Source: Cristatella mucedo (taxonomy: Eukaryota; Bryozoa; Phylactolaemata; Cristatellidae). From it: 64,000 nt of DNA. The stretch is from NCBI GenBank assembly GCA_009760855.2, contig WPIO01000038.1, forward strand, positions 2,828,501 to 2,892,500, written 5' to 3'. The position numbers and the translations under genes are program-made. How positions within the stretch are numbered: position 1 is the first letter of the stretch; each line of letters starts with the position of its first letter. The notes beneath the pieces are model-generated. The model was not told the DNA's origin, did not search any database, and saw nothing but the letters and a program-made list of their open reading frames with translations. Below, one piece after another: positions 13,980 through 25,554 of the stretch.

Positions 13980-16126
13980 CATCGAGTGTCTTCAAAAGCT
14001 TCTCAGCTAAAAAGAAGAAACTGTTCAAAAACTGTTAGTGCAGTCTTGAAAGCCGTTTTGAGAAGTCTGGGTCTGATGAAAGTCTAGTAATTTCCAAGAC
14101 GTCCTTCCACGCTGCACCCGGAAGCTAAAAAAGCCAGGGCTTCTTTTTCACTCGAAAAATTACGTCCTGCCACTCAGACGCATAACAGATTTGGCCAATG
14201 GTGAGAGTATGCATCTCCCAGACATTAATGGATCAGCCGAAAAGTATTCAGCCTTCTTTGCTGAAAAAATGGTGCCCATTATTGCCTCTAGCCTCTGTCT
14301 CCATAAAGCTCCCTCCGACTAAAGCAATTGCTTAGTCGCAACCTGTGACCTTATTTATAAGATTTTCCTAGGTGTGTGCGTGCGACATGGCTACATTAAT
14401 GCAGTCTAATAAAAAGATCTCGTCTCCTGAAGACCATAAACCATCATCTTGGTGGTCTCCACTAGCAGATCAACTTAGCCCAACCATAACCGAGATTTTT
14501 AGTCCTACTCTAGAAAGAAGGATTGTGCCCAAGTCCTTCAAATCGAGCATTGTCAGACGATACTTAAAAAAGCTTGGATTAGATACAGAGGTCCTTGCAA
14601 CTATTGCCCAGTTTCCTATCTTTCTTTTATTGAAAGATTCTTAAAAAAATCTTTCGCTAAGCAGCTGGTAGCACACATTGAAAAGAATGAAATGTCAGAA
14701 AAATTTCAATCGGGCAGCACGCCACTGAAACTGCTCTCCCTCGTGTAACCAATGACATTCTACGAAGCTTCGATGGCGGAAATGACGCTGCCCTAACGCT
14801 GCTAGATCTGGCAGCTGCCTTTGACATCGCAGATCACGATGTTCTATTTGAACAATTGATGAAAACGATCAGACGAGGCGCCGGCGTGGTTTAAATCGTA
14901 CTTGTCTGATCGTGTTCAATCTGTGTCATGTGGGGGTCAGGTCTCACCCACCAGACCAGTCACATGTGGAGTTCGTCGAGGGTCCGTCCTCAGTCCCTTA
15001 ATGTTCTCCATTTATACTCACCGTCTGAGAAAAGTGATTTAAGTCCCACGGAATAGGATATCACTTTTATGCTGACGATATTCAGCTGTATTTGTCATTT
15101 AAACCGTCGGAATCTGCTGCAGCAACTGATAAACTGAATGAATGCCTTGCCGACATTTAATCCTGGATGTCGAAAAATTCCTTATTCTAAACGACGATAA
15201 AACTGAACTGCTGCTCATAGGACACCCTAAGCACGTGGCTGAACTAGAAGGCTTTGTTCTTCTAATAGGTGATACTATTGTGCGACCACCATAATCTGCT
15301 CGGAAGCTAGGTTTTGTCTTCGACATCTGCTTAAATTTTGAAAGCTTCGTTAAGAATACTGCTTCTACAGATAGCCATCACGTCCGATCACTATTTAAGA
15401 TTAGGAGCTTTCTTCCAACCTGGCTTTAAAAAAATTTAACTAGCTCCTCTGATCTGCCTTAACTTCCCAGCTAAATTTGTATAATTACCTTTTGGCAGGG
15501 CTACCAAAAGCAGCCACCAGGCCAGTGTAGCCGGCTATGGATTATATGGCTTCATTAGGCTATGGCTTCAAGGCTAGTTTGCAAATCCCAGAGGTCTCGG
15601 AGTAATGTAGTTTGACTCCCCAACAGCAAGCAAGCGACAGTACAGAAACACCGGTTGTCCAAGAACAATTTTGTATTTGGGCTCGCAGCGAGAAGGCTCA
15701 CGACCACCCCTTCTTCGCGCCCTCGAGTTCTCAGTGCCCCTTCTCTGCAGGCCGTAACACGCCCTCAATCCAAACATAAACTCATAAAACCATAATTTTC
15801 AATAAACCATAAACTCAATTATCCATAGGCCCGCGATAAACCAAGTGTCTCGATTGCTAAAAGAGCTGGTGGCTGCAGTTTGATTTTAACGAATACAGAG
15901 TACTTTCACGATTCTTGTGCAATGACGTATGCTCTCCTGCTGCTGACCACATTCTTTCCAGCCATCCTGACCTGCTACTTCCATGACACTCACCACGTCG
16001 TGTTCTCCTGACTCTGCTACGCTTCCCACTGTCTCATGTTTCGTGTGATGAAGTATGTTGGCTACCGAATGCGTACCGAAAGCCGCTTAGGCTGTGAGTG
16101 CCCTATATTAAACTCTCCTGCATAAC
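13980..16126 (+). pseudogene. LINE-A copy 1 (L2/CR1-like reverse transcriptase), decayed
   Basis: Plus-strand reverse-transcriptase coding is recognisable but broken by stops and indels. Successive motifs are LADQLSPTITEIF, FKSSIVRRYLKKLGLDTEVL, LDLAAAFD-type (near 14.8 kb), the [16 protein letters not shown] active-site block with YADD at 15068-15079, and the C-terminal [10 protein letters not shown] block. The order is that of L2/CR1 LINEs. Its 3' UTR (GCGTACCGAAAGCCGCTTAGGCTGTGAG at 16.07 kb) is the same as in copy 2. It is interrupted at about 16.13 kb by a LINE-B tail and resumes at 16.53 kb. Confidence 0.85.
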
Positions 16127-16532
16127 ATCCACAAGTCTTTGGAAACCTTAAATCCTTTGGAGACCGTGCATTTAGTTCATATGCTCCCAAAGCCTGGAAA
16201 TCCCTCCCGACCTGCGTCAGAACATCCCCTGACCTGACCACATTTAAAAGGAACTTAAAAACACGCCTATTTAGGACAGCATTTAGTGGGTCCCTGTGAT
16301 TCGTCCTTCGTGTGCTTATGAGTGCTGACACTGTGCATGCTGCCACTAACCACATTTGCATGCTGACCCTGTGCATGTCACCCCTAACCATATTATTCAT
16401 TTTGTTCGTTTTCAAGCATGATTTCACTTACCATTCAATTGCATTTCCCTTTGCAGCAAATGTAAAGCGCCTAGAAAGAGATTAGGTTCTCTGAGGGCAC
16501 TTTATCAAGTGCATTATTATTATTATTATTAT
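16127..16532 (+). mobile_element. LINE-B 3' end nested in LINE-A copy 1
   Basis: Plus-strand LINE-B end: TTTGGAAACCTTAAATCC.. TTGACCACATTTAAAAGG, the ACTAACCACATTTGCATGC spacer, AAATGTAAAGCGCCTAGAAAGAG and an (ATT)n end. LINE-A 3' UTR sequence lies on both sides (ATAACATCCACA before, GGGGCTTTGTGGAGTTACC after), which shows insertion into the older element. Confidence 0.8.
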
Positions 16533-16599
16533 TTGGGGCTTTGTGGAGTTACCAACAGAGATACATGACATTACATGAGAAAGCATTTCTAGTACAGCC

Positions 16600-18844
16600 G
16601 CTGCTTGTAAAATTTAGGTCTAAAGATACAGAATGTCGGGTGTGCCCACATACAGCTAGTATGAACATTAACACCAATTCCATGTATGCAATTTTATTGA
16701 TATCGTATTGCTAGAATGACCGAGCCCTCGGAGTGCTGACAGTTAGTCGCTGCAATTGCTATACAGCTTTTAATCTCGGATATTTGGCCCGAAGTAACTC
16801 AGGCCTTAATTCATATCCTCCTCACTTTTACTTCTTCTCTAAACATGCATTCCCAGTAGAACTGTAATTTACAGAGACCGGCTAGACTAGGAACGATCGA
16901 ACCCGTAGCGACGTGCCACATAGTGCTAAATCTCAGATACTAAGCCTCAAGTTGCAACTTGCCTGAAATCCTGTCTCTAAGTTACAATATAGGAAACCCC
17001 CGGGAAATGATTTTGTATTGGCTGTGATCTCTGTACGGACGGATATAAAGTCAAATACATAGAGCGAACAAGGCAAGTCACACACCCACCGACACCATAA
17101 GCGAAATTCAAAGTAGAAAGCAGTGGTACACAAGTTTGGGATTTTGCAAAAACATAGTGAGGACAGACAAGAGTTTACTGTTAAAACACAATGATAGTTC
17201 TAGCGGCCCACCTTGTCCGGCCGTAACCTTCCGTTCGATGTAGGTTGGCAGTAATAAAGCTAAGACAGGCTGATTTAATAGCCACATTTATAAAGCGGTA
17301 GAAGAGCCTTAGAGGCAGTCACTCTTGCTTGCACACGGCATTAGGGCATTGCCTGCTGCAGGTCTCAAACCCTCAACAGGGGTCGTGCTGAGCAAGCACC
17401 ATACTCCGAGGCTAAGACTGTGGAAGTTTGGATGAACGATTGCACATGCATCGGCAGCACAAACAGGAATATACAGTAGCTATACTTATGGGCACTGTAA
17501 GTCGGAAGCACATTTCTCAATGATATCGTGCTCCCTAAAAAGCCTGAGTCCACTCACAATCACACCTGATAACAAATTTGACTGAAGTGCAGATATTAGT
17601 AATGCTCCTGCAATTAGCTTTAGTCAGGACTCAGGCCTGTGCCCTTGATCAAATGTAACTGGTGCAAAACCCAGCAGCAGTCTGGAGCATCGTCAACGAC
17701 ACAGCCGCCATGTCACACCACTGCCATTATAACTTTACTAGCGCCCAATCAAGCACCGAATCCAAGTCAAGACACTCTCTTTAGCCTGCACTTAGCTTCA
17801 CTTGCTAATCTATCCAGCCTCTTTGTTCTCCCAGTGTGCTTTGCCAACACCAGCTTCTCGGCTTCCGGTCGTCTTGCAGTCCCCCAGCACTGAATTGAAA
17901 TGCTACGGTGATCGGACAGTAAGTTGGTGTTAACCGAAAGGCTGGAGCTTGCTTCCGGTTTTGGTCACCATCTACAATGGAGTCTGCACCATTTAATTCT
18001 TAGCCAAAGACACCTGTTCTGCCCAGCTTTCCTTCCGTCGAAGTCGTTTTTGTTCCCGTGTGCTTTGCCTGCTTGCTTGTGCATCATTCCAGTACATTTT
18101 ACTGCCAAGAGGCTCTACTACTAACCAGGGGCCCGAGTCTCTTATTGTGTGCTCTTGCACGCCTGTCTAAGCTTAATCCTCGCGTGTGCTTTCGCCAGCT
18201 TTTCTAAACATAATACGTTGCATGTCATTGACCCTTGGTTATCGCTTCCTTTGCAAGAAGTTGCACATGCAGCGCCTGTACAGAGATTTGAGCTCTCTCA
18301 GGGCGTTATAAAAACGACTTGCTATCATTACTATCAGGAAAAAAGGCCCATTCTCACGGAGCTTGCAACGCTGGGTCTTCTCGCGCTTGACTCCGAACAA
18401 AGAAACCTCAAAAGCCATCCTGATGACAGAGCTTATAGATGTATAATGACTCTTGATAGATAGCCTAGACGAGATGCCACCTTACAAAGAGCTGGCCGAC
18501 GATGATAGCAAAAAGCAAGCAAAACCTCGAGCCAGCCAGCCGCCAGCCACATACTAATCCACTGGACGCCAGGGGCACATGAAAATGAACCCAACAACAG
18601 GCTTCGATCGTGCTGTACGACAACTCAGGAAGTTAACAGAGCAACCGTCACAGAGGTACAAGCTAGCTGCCACATTCAGTGCAAGCATGCAGCTTAGCCT
18701 GCACGCTGGTCACAGCTCGACAGTGAGAGCGGCAGAGAGCGAGAGAGAACAGCTCGACAGAGCTGCAGGCGATTATAGCCAACTCAAGACAGATCACATG
18801 CACGTGAATGCAGCACACGATCAACCCACGTCTGTGTCCATGCA
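16600..18844. other. Intergenic, one SINE-1
   Basis: 17265-17415 holds a worn minus-strand SINE-1. The rest has scattered short frames without a recognisable product. The 3' UTR of MRPL23 probably occupies the right end. Confidence 0.4.
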
Positions 18845-19979
18845 CTACAAGAACCACCGCGGCACTTGATTCATGTGCTGCCAATTTTCCTGTTTATATG
18901 CTGCGCCAGCTTTTTTTATGCCCTCCATGTCCTGAGTAAATTGCTTCTCATTGGCTGCCGAGACGCCGATGTCGGGGAACTCGAATTTCTGATCGCCCGC
19001 AAGTTGCACGTAGGCGACCTTGTAGTCTGGGTGTGGTTGCTGGATATGGTTTCTGATTGGATGCTTGCGCTCCTTGCCTACGAACAAGAACAGCAACACT
19101 ATATGCCGAAAGTGCACACCATCACTGGAAGCTTTGCACTCACAGGATTGGTCGACGCAACGTGAGGAAAAGCAAAAACAAAACAGAAAAGCTCGAACGC
19201 CACATCTCCTACCTCGCTTCACTTCCGTCTTGACAGTGAGCACAGGTACTTGATACACTTTCTCCAAATAGTTTTTCACGTCCATCCTGGTCATTCTGGA
19301 ACGTAAAACAGTCATACTCTTATGACAGCAAGTCGGCATCTCAACGTCACATTCTGTTTACGAACAAGGACTGCATTGTTCAACCCTGTATATTGCTACT
19401 ACGGCCCAATCCATTACAACAAATTGTATTAAAGAAAACCTATCAGGATAGGTCAGGTAAATGAGTACACAAGTGGTCACACAACAAAAGCAAATCACGA
19501 GCCGTGATTGGTTATACTGCACACCTGAAGTCAATATTTCATAAGTGTTTTTCTCAGAACAAAAACGTAAAAAAAGATCAATAGCTGATTCAACAGCCTC
19601 ACTTATACAGCAGCAGTGGAGCCTGATTGGCTATCATCACCATGCTTGCAGTGGTCAATACAGGATCCTCCACTGCACGACTCGAACCCACGACCTGAGC
19701 CGTGAAGAGTAATCACTTTACCCTGGGCTCAGACTCAGGCACAACATAATCACTTAACGTGTGAACACTAAGACACTACTAATGTTGAGATGCAAACCCC
19801 GAGGTGAACTGGCAATCTGTGACATACACAGACGAAAAGAAATTCAAACTAAGATTGGTTTAAAATTGGTTTTACGCAAAAAAAGAGGCATAAACCTAAT
19901 CAGACGTGAGAGGAAATTAGAGATCCTTGGAACAGTGGCTACCGTATTATCGGGCACCAGTGAGGCAAAACCTGACAAA

Positions 19980-20037
<58 letters not shown>

Positions 20038-21931
20038 TACACACGTGATCCTTAGTAGTGTGATCCTCAGTACTGATATAGGTACAGGGGATTTCACTTC
20101 CGGCGAGTACTTGCTGAATGTGACAACGTTTGGGGCGTGTTGCACAGATTCTCCTAATAGCTGTGAAGCTCCTGCTGCTTCACATTCAATCAGTCAACAA
20201 ATATAAAAGGATTTACACATTTGATCTACTAAATGAGATCTTTCATAAGCTGAGTGATGCATTGAGACTAAAACTGACTGCTCCCCACACAGCAATGCAT
20301 GCACAGAGACAGTCCAATGTGCGTGCCTTAGCGATAGATGTCCGAAAACCGACAGATTGCAGATTGCACAAACTAAAGCATTTCAAGAGTCCACATGCAA
20401 CGTTAGGTTCTTCTGATAACTTTTTCTTTGGCCTCGCACACACACACATCCACAAACAAACGCATAAGCATATGCTCACACTCGCATACACACCCTTTCA
20501 CACATACACACAATCATGGGTAGGCACAAATCCTGCACTCAGAAAGAACACACTGGACGCCCGGAGCAGGCGAGCTTGTGGTATGGAAACCCAAAGCTTG
20601 CAAAAGAGTGATAATAATAGTAATAATAATAATAACACTTGATAAAGCGCCCTGAGAGGGCTCAATCTCTTTCTAGGCACTTTAAATTTGTTGCAAAGGA
20701 AACACGATCGAAAGGTTAGTGTTAGCATGCTCTATAAACAACAAGAATAACATGGTTAGGGGTGACATGCACAGGCGGTCCGGAAGCAACACCAAGCGGA
20801 GAAGGACGGGAGGGCGAAGCAACAGCACTCTTACTGAGGGTGGACAACAAAATGGACGTGATCAGGTGGAACGGGCTGGCGAGGCTTGATCATCTTCATC
20901 CAAAACGTCGGTAGGAATATCCTGAGCTGCGGGTTTCCCGGCCAGTAGAGAGGATACGGCTTGAGCTTGCGCAGCCAAAACGGACTGCAATAAAAATGCT
21001 GATCTTAGCTCTAACAGCCATTCCATGCTTGACGTCAATCCTTCCACCAAGTTCATGCAGCGAGGCACGGTAAAAGGAAGGGGGAAAGTCCAGGCGATCA
21101 GCGCTCAATCAACAACATCGGCTCTCAATTGGCCAAGCTGCTGCCGGCCGAAGAAAGCGAAGCTCACGACGAGCTCAACGCTCCAGCGATGCTAAATCAA
21201 TATATAGTCTGTGCACACACCGAGGTTGCCGAAAGCTAGACTGCTCTCTCTCTCTCTCTCTCCTGCCCCGGAGCCTCCGCAAATACGCACGCCTACCCTG
21301 TTCGTTTCGCGATAGCTCATGACACACTCGCTATTAAATCAGCAGCTATGACTTGAATTTAATTGCCAGCCCTAAAAAAATGTAGCTGCTAAGAGGATTC
21401 GTTACCAAACTTTCCTTTCTCAGCCTATCACAGGCCACATCATAGCCAAAGTCTCGCCGCAAGACACAAACAATACTACCACTACTACTACTACTGATAC
21501 TTTTTAAAAGCGCGCTTGGAGAACCTCTCTCTCTCCCTCTGTCTAGTTACTTCACAAATACAGTTAAGGAAGCATTCAAGAGTCTGGCGTACAAGCCACT
21601 CAATATTCAATGTAAGAACAGTAGCAACGAGTGAGCGACCCATATCTTGGGGCATACAAAGGCGAATACGATGAAAAACTCGAGGGCAGTTGGGTATAGT
21701 CGATGAGTAGTGCACTTCGAAACTCGAGTACACAAAAACTTGGCAACCGGTGAGATTGCGTAGCGTAACTTCTGTGAGCTCAGCACGACGACCATGCGAA
21801 GTTCACTAAAGGCAGCGTTCAGGCAGCGAGAAAAAAGTGCTCATCCTGATCATGCCCTGTGCGAACGCGGCGGCAGACATCCGGCCACTCCATGGGGCAA
21901 TGCACAGGGCTTACGCTATTCGGCCGGCCAT
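18845..21931 (-). CDS. MRPL23: Mitochondrial large ribosomal subunit protein uL23m
   Basis: Four exons join in phase: 21931-21915 (start, 17 bp), 20984-20835, 19295-19213 and 19077-18845 (stop TAG), giving 160 aa; the human protein has 153. Donors are GTAAGC, GTAAGA and GTAGGA; acceptors end TTGCAG, TTCCAG and CGTAG. Diagnostic blocks are YPLYWPGNPQLRIFLPTFWM (residues 10-29), MTRMDVKNYLEKVYQVPV (57-74), PDYKVAYVQLAG and the C-terminal VPRWFL, like human VPSWFGL. uL23m sits near the polypeptide exit tunnel of the mitoribosome. The first coding exon holds only five codons plus two bases. The start is 199 bp from that of MAIP1 on the other strand. Intron 1 contains a (CT)n tract, intron 2 a LINE-B tail and a (GA)n tract. 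Confidence 0.95.
19586..19745 (-). repeat. SINE-1 copy in MRPL23 intron 2
   Basis: The minus strand shows the B box GGGTTCGAGTCG, a body with CCACTGCAAGCATGG-type pairing and a worn GCTGTATAAGTGAGGCTG tail. Confidence 0.7.
19982..20036. repeat. (GA)n microsatellite
   Basis: About 50 bp of GA repeat in MRPL23 intron 2. Confidence 0.95.
20605..20775 (-). mobile_element. LINE-B tail in MRPL23 intron 2
   Basis: Minus-strand (AAT)n, then AAAGCGCCCTGAGAGGGCTCAATCTCTTTCTAGGCACTTTAAATT and the TGACATGCACAGG spacer, cut off after about 170 bp, as in a heavily 5'-truncated insertion. It lies 60 bp from the MRPL23 exon 2 donor. Confidence 0.8.
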
Positions 21932-22130
21932 GACCGACGGTAGGTATATGCGAAACAGCTGCACGTGGACCCGCTGTGAGATCAGTTTTCAGATCGACGG
22001 GTCTAGGGATCTAATATGATCCCTTTTAGCCAGCGATAGCATTAATAAGAAAATATAAAGTAATTTTATGTGTTTAAATAATCGTTTCATGAGATTCGTA
22101 TTTTTAGAGAATCGTGTTGACATTTGAGTC
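21932..22130. promoter_or_regulatory. Shared divergent promoter of MRPL23 and MAIP1
   Basis: The 199 bp between the two divergent start codons must hold both 5' UTRs and the core promoter region. It is AT-rich in its right half and has no strong CpG island, unlike the TIMM10 promoter. No TATA box can be assigned with certainty. Confidence 0.6.
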
Positions 22131-25100
22131 ATGGCCGCCTCCAGGTGCACAGGTCGAGCTCTGTTGTCCGGCGTCTTCTGGCGTCGTAGCTGCCGTCACA
22201 GTGCTGCGGCGTATGCCGCAGCCCCCGGAACTTGCGTAGATGCTGTATCAAACTCGGCCAGTGTGTATGACACTAAAACGTACGCTACCTTAGCTGGACT
22301 AAGGCCGGTGGTGATCAGGCCCCGTAGTCAATGGGCCGCTCACAGGCTCTACTCGACGGATAGCGACCGCGGCCGACGCAGGTATATACGCCTTACGGAC
22401 TTTAACGAGATATTGTTCCCGAGTCCTTTGAAAGTTATTCGGAATGCATTCTTCTCTTTCCTGATGAGAGGGTATTTCGATCCACATTTTCAGAAGGCCA
22501 CCTTTCTGGAAGGTGCTGCTCAGGCAAGTAACTAGAGCCTTCTGCTCGCACTATATTTACATTTAGCTTGCGAAAGGATTTGCAACGTTGCTTCTATCCC
22601 GCTGTTCTAGGCTATTGTGACCGTTTCTAACATCATCTCCGCTGGGCGATTCGAGGAGCTTCGCGGTTTGGTCACTCCCGAAGTAAGTCGGCGGTGGCGA
22701 ATCGTCATTGTCTTCCGCCGAGCTGCAAAGAAGTCCACTCAGAAAATATCTTGCGATCTATTAATTAAGGGCCAGGCTTCCTCATACCTAGCAAGCTTAG
22801 GTCAAGGCCGCTATGCCAACCAGGTCTCTCTCTTCTCACCTTCACGATTCCTACGCAACAGTTACTCTCTTGCTGCCGACTATGGCACTTCCTTTGCAGC
22901 CGTACTGAGCTGCTACTTTCATTCTACTCACTGCCCCAACTGCTCTCCCGACTCTGCTATGCTTACTACTGATGTGGCTGCCTTAATAAGGTCTAGCAAA
23001 AAGAGCTCGTCTCCTGAAGACCCTATACCTTCATCTCTGTGGTCTTCACTTGCAGACCAACTTAGCCCTGCCATAACCAAGATTTTTAATGCTTCTTTGG
23101 GAAAAGGGTTCGTCCACAAGTCCTTCAAATCGGCAATCGTTAGACCTATTCTCAAAAAGCCTGGATTAGACACAGAGGTCCTAGCAAACTATCGTCCAGT
23201 TTCCCTTCTTCCGTTCTTATCAAAGATTCTTGAAAAAATTGTTGCTAAGCAGCTAGTTGAACATATTGAAAATAATGGAATGTCAGAAACATTTCAATCA
23301 GGTTTCAAGAGGCAGCACTCTACTGAAACTGCTCTCCTCCGTGTTAACAATGACATTCTACGTGGCAACGACGACGGGAATGTCACTGCCTTAGCTCTGC
23401 TAGATCTGTCTGCTGCCTTCGACACCATTGATCACGAAGTTCTGCTTGAACGATTGAGAACAACGATCGGTCTGGCAGACGAAGCACTGGCGTGGTTTAA
23501 ATCATACTTGTCTGATCGTGTTCAATCTGTGTCGTGTGGGGGGTCAGGTCTCAGATATGAGAAGGGTCACATGTGGAGTCCCTCAAGGGTCTGTACTTGG
23601 TCCCTTGCTGTTCTCCATTTATACACAACCTCTGGGAAAAGTGATTAAGGCCCATGGAATAGGATATCACTTCTATGCTGACGATACTCAGTTGTATTTG
23701 TCATTCAAACCGTCGGAATCTGCTGCAGCAACTGATAAACTGAATGCTTGCCTTGCCGATATTTGATCCTGGATGTCGGAAAACTTCCTGAAATTAAATG
23801 ACGATAAAACCGAACTGCTTCTCATAGGACACCCTAAGCGTGTGGCTGGATTAAAAGGCTTTGCTGTTCTAATAGGTGATGCTATTGTGCGACCTTCACC
23901 ACATGCTCGTAATCTAGGTGTCGTGTTCGACAGCTGCCTCAATTTCAAAAGCTTCATTCAGAAGACTGCCTCTACAGCTAGCCATCACATCCGATCCCTA
24001 TCCAAGATTAGAAGCTGCCTCCCACACAGTGGCTTGTAAAAAATTTAACTAGCTCTTTAGTTCTGTCTCGGCTTGATTATTGTAATTCCCTTTTGGCTGG
24101 GCTGCCAAAGAAAGCTATTATGCCACTACAGCGGACTATGAATATGGCTTCAAGGCTGGTCTTCAAGTCCCAGCGGTTTGAGCACGTGTCACCTCTGCTG
24201 ACAGAGCTAGGATGGTTGCCGGTTGAGCAAAGGATACAGAGCAAAGTTCTTACGCTGACCCACAAGGCCCGCCACGGCTTGGCTCTTTCGTACCTAGCTG
24301 AACTGCTACATCAGTTTCAGCCTGTTCGGGCCCTCAGGTCCTGTGTGGACAATAAATTAGCTGTCCCATTCCTCCGCTTAAAGACAGTTGGCGACAGAAG
24401 CTTTAGCTCTGCAGGTCCTAGACTGTGGAACTCGCTTCCACAATTCTTACGCAACGACAACTACTCTCCAACTGCCGACTATGGCACATCTTTTTCAGCG
24501 GTCCTGAACTGCTACTTCTATGCTACTGACTACCTCAACTGCTCTCCTGACTCTGCTATGCTTCCCACTTTCTCTTTGCTGCGTGAGACGAAGTCTGTTG
24601 GGTACCGAATGCGTACCGAAAGCCGCTTAGGCTGTGACTGCGCTATGCAAAACTCTCCTGCGTAACACCCACATGGTCTTTATGACTTTGTGGAGTTACA
24701 GACGGAGATACATTACATTACCGAATGCTTACCGAAAGCCGCTCAGGCTGTGAGTGTGCCATGCAAAACTCTCTTGCGTAACACCCACTTATTCATTGTG
24801 ACTTTGTGGAGTTGCAGACGGAGATGCATTGCATTATGCTTAGGGTCTAAGCGGACTAGTATTTCGGTGACCGATTTGGTCAATAGGACCAAGCCGACCA
24901 GAGATGCGGGTATATCGCCTATTTTGAGGTAGATATATCGCCTAGCGAGTCACCGATTTCTGGGGTTCTCTCACCAGATCATGTGTGGTACATGATATCC
25001 TGACAGGCTTGTCAATTGGCTTGAAAAGAATCTCGTCAGATTGACTGACGCATGGGATTTAGGACTAGGCTTGGCACGGGAGCGATTGAGGGCGGATGGG

Positions 25101-25513
25101 CAGAACCACCAAAAAACAAGTCGTCATCGCGGTTTGCAGAGAAATGCTTGATGTGTGCACCAAGAAAAAAGTATTCTATCTATCTGCAGGACAACCAAAG
25201 CAGCCAATCAAATCAGCCAAAGCAAAAAAAATACACACAGCGCTCGTCCTTCTTCTGTGATTTCTTAATCCTTTTATTTTCATTTTGTCTGACCCACTCC
25301 AAACTGCATTTGCCTCTACCACCCACCCCCCCCCCCTGTTTCATGTGCGTGCAGAGAGACCCCGAATCTCAGTGATGGCCATCTCGGATGTCACTCGCAC
25401 CAGTAAGCAGCGCAGAAATCATAACCGCACCCGAATAGTTATGTGAGGCAATGCGGCTCAATTCCAAGCTGGCAAGGCCAGAATATGTCGGATGTAGTTC
25501 GAGTATTGCTTGC

Positions 25514-25554
<41 letters not shown>

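Noticed and set aside
20111-20153. 43-bp minus-strand micro-exon reading APNVVTFS, at first taken for MRPL23
   Set aside because: Exon 20984-20835 already supplies the matching block (PPDHVHFVV) and joins 19295 in phase, so the resemblance is accidental.
21491-21733. 80-codon minus-strand frame with PRVFHRIRL, considered as MRPL23 5' exon
   Set aside because: It starts at GTG, aligns poorly, and the true exons at 21915-21931 and 20835-20984 explain the protein.
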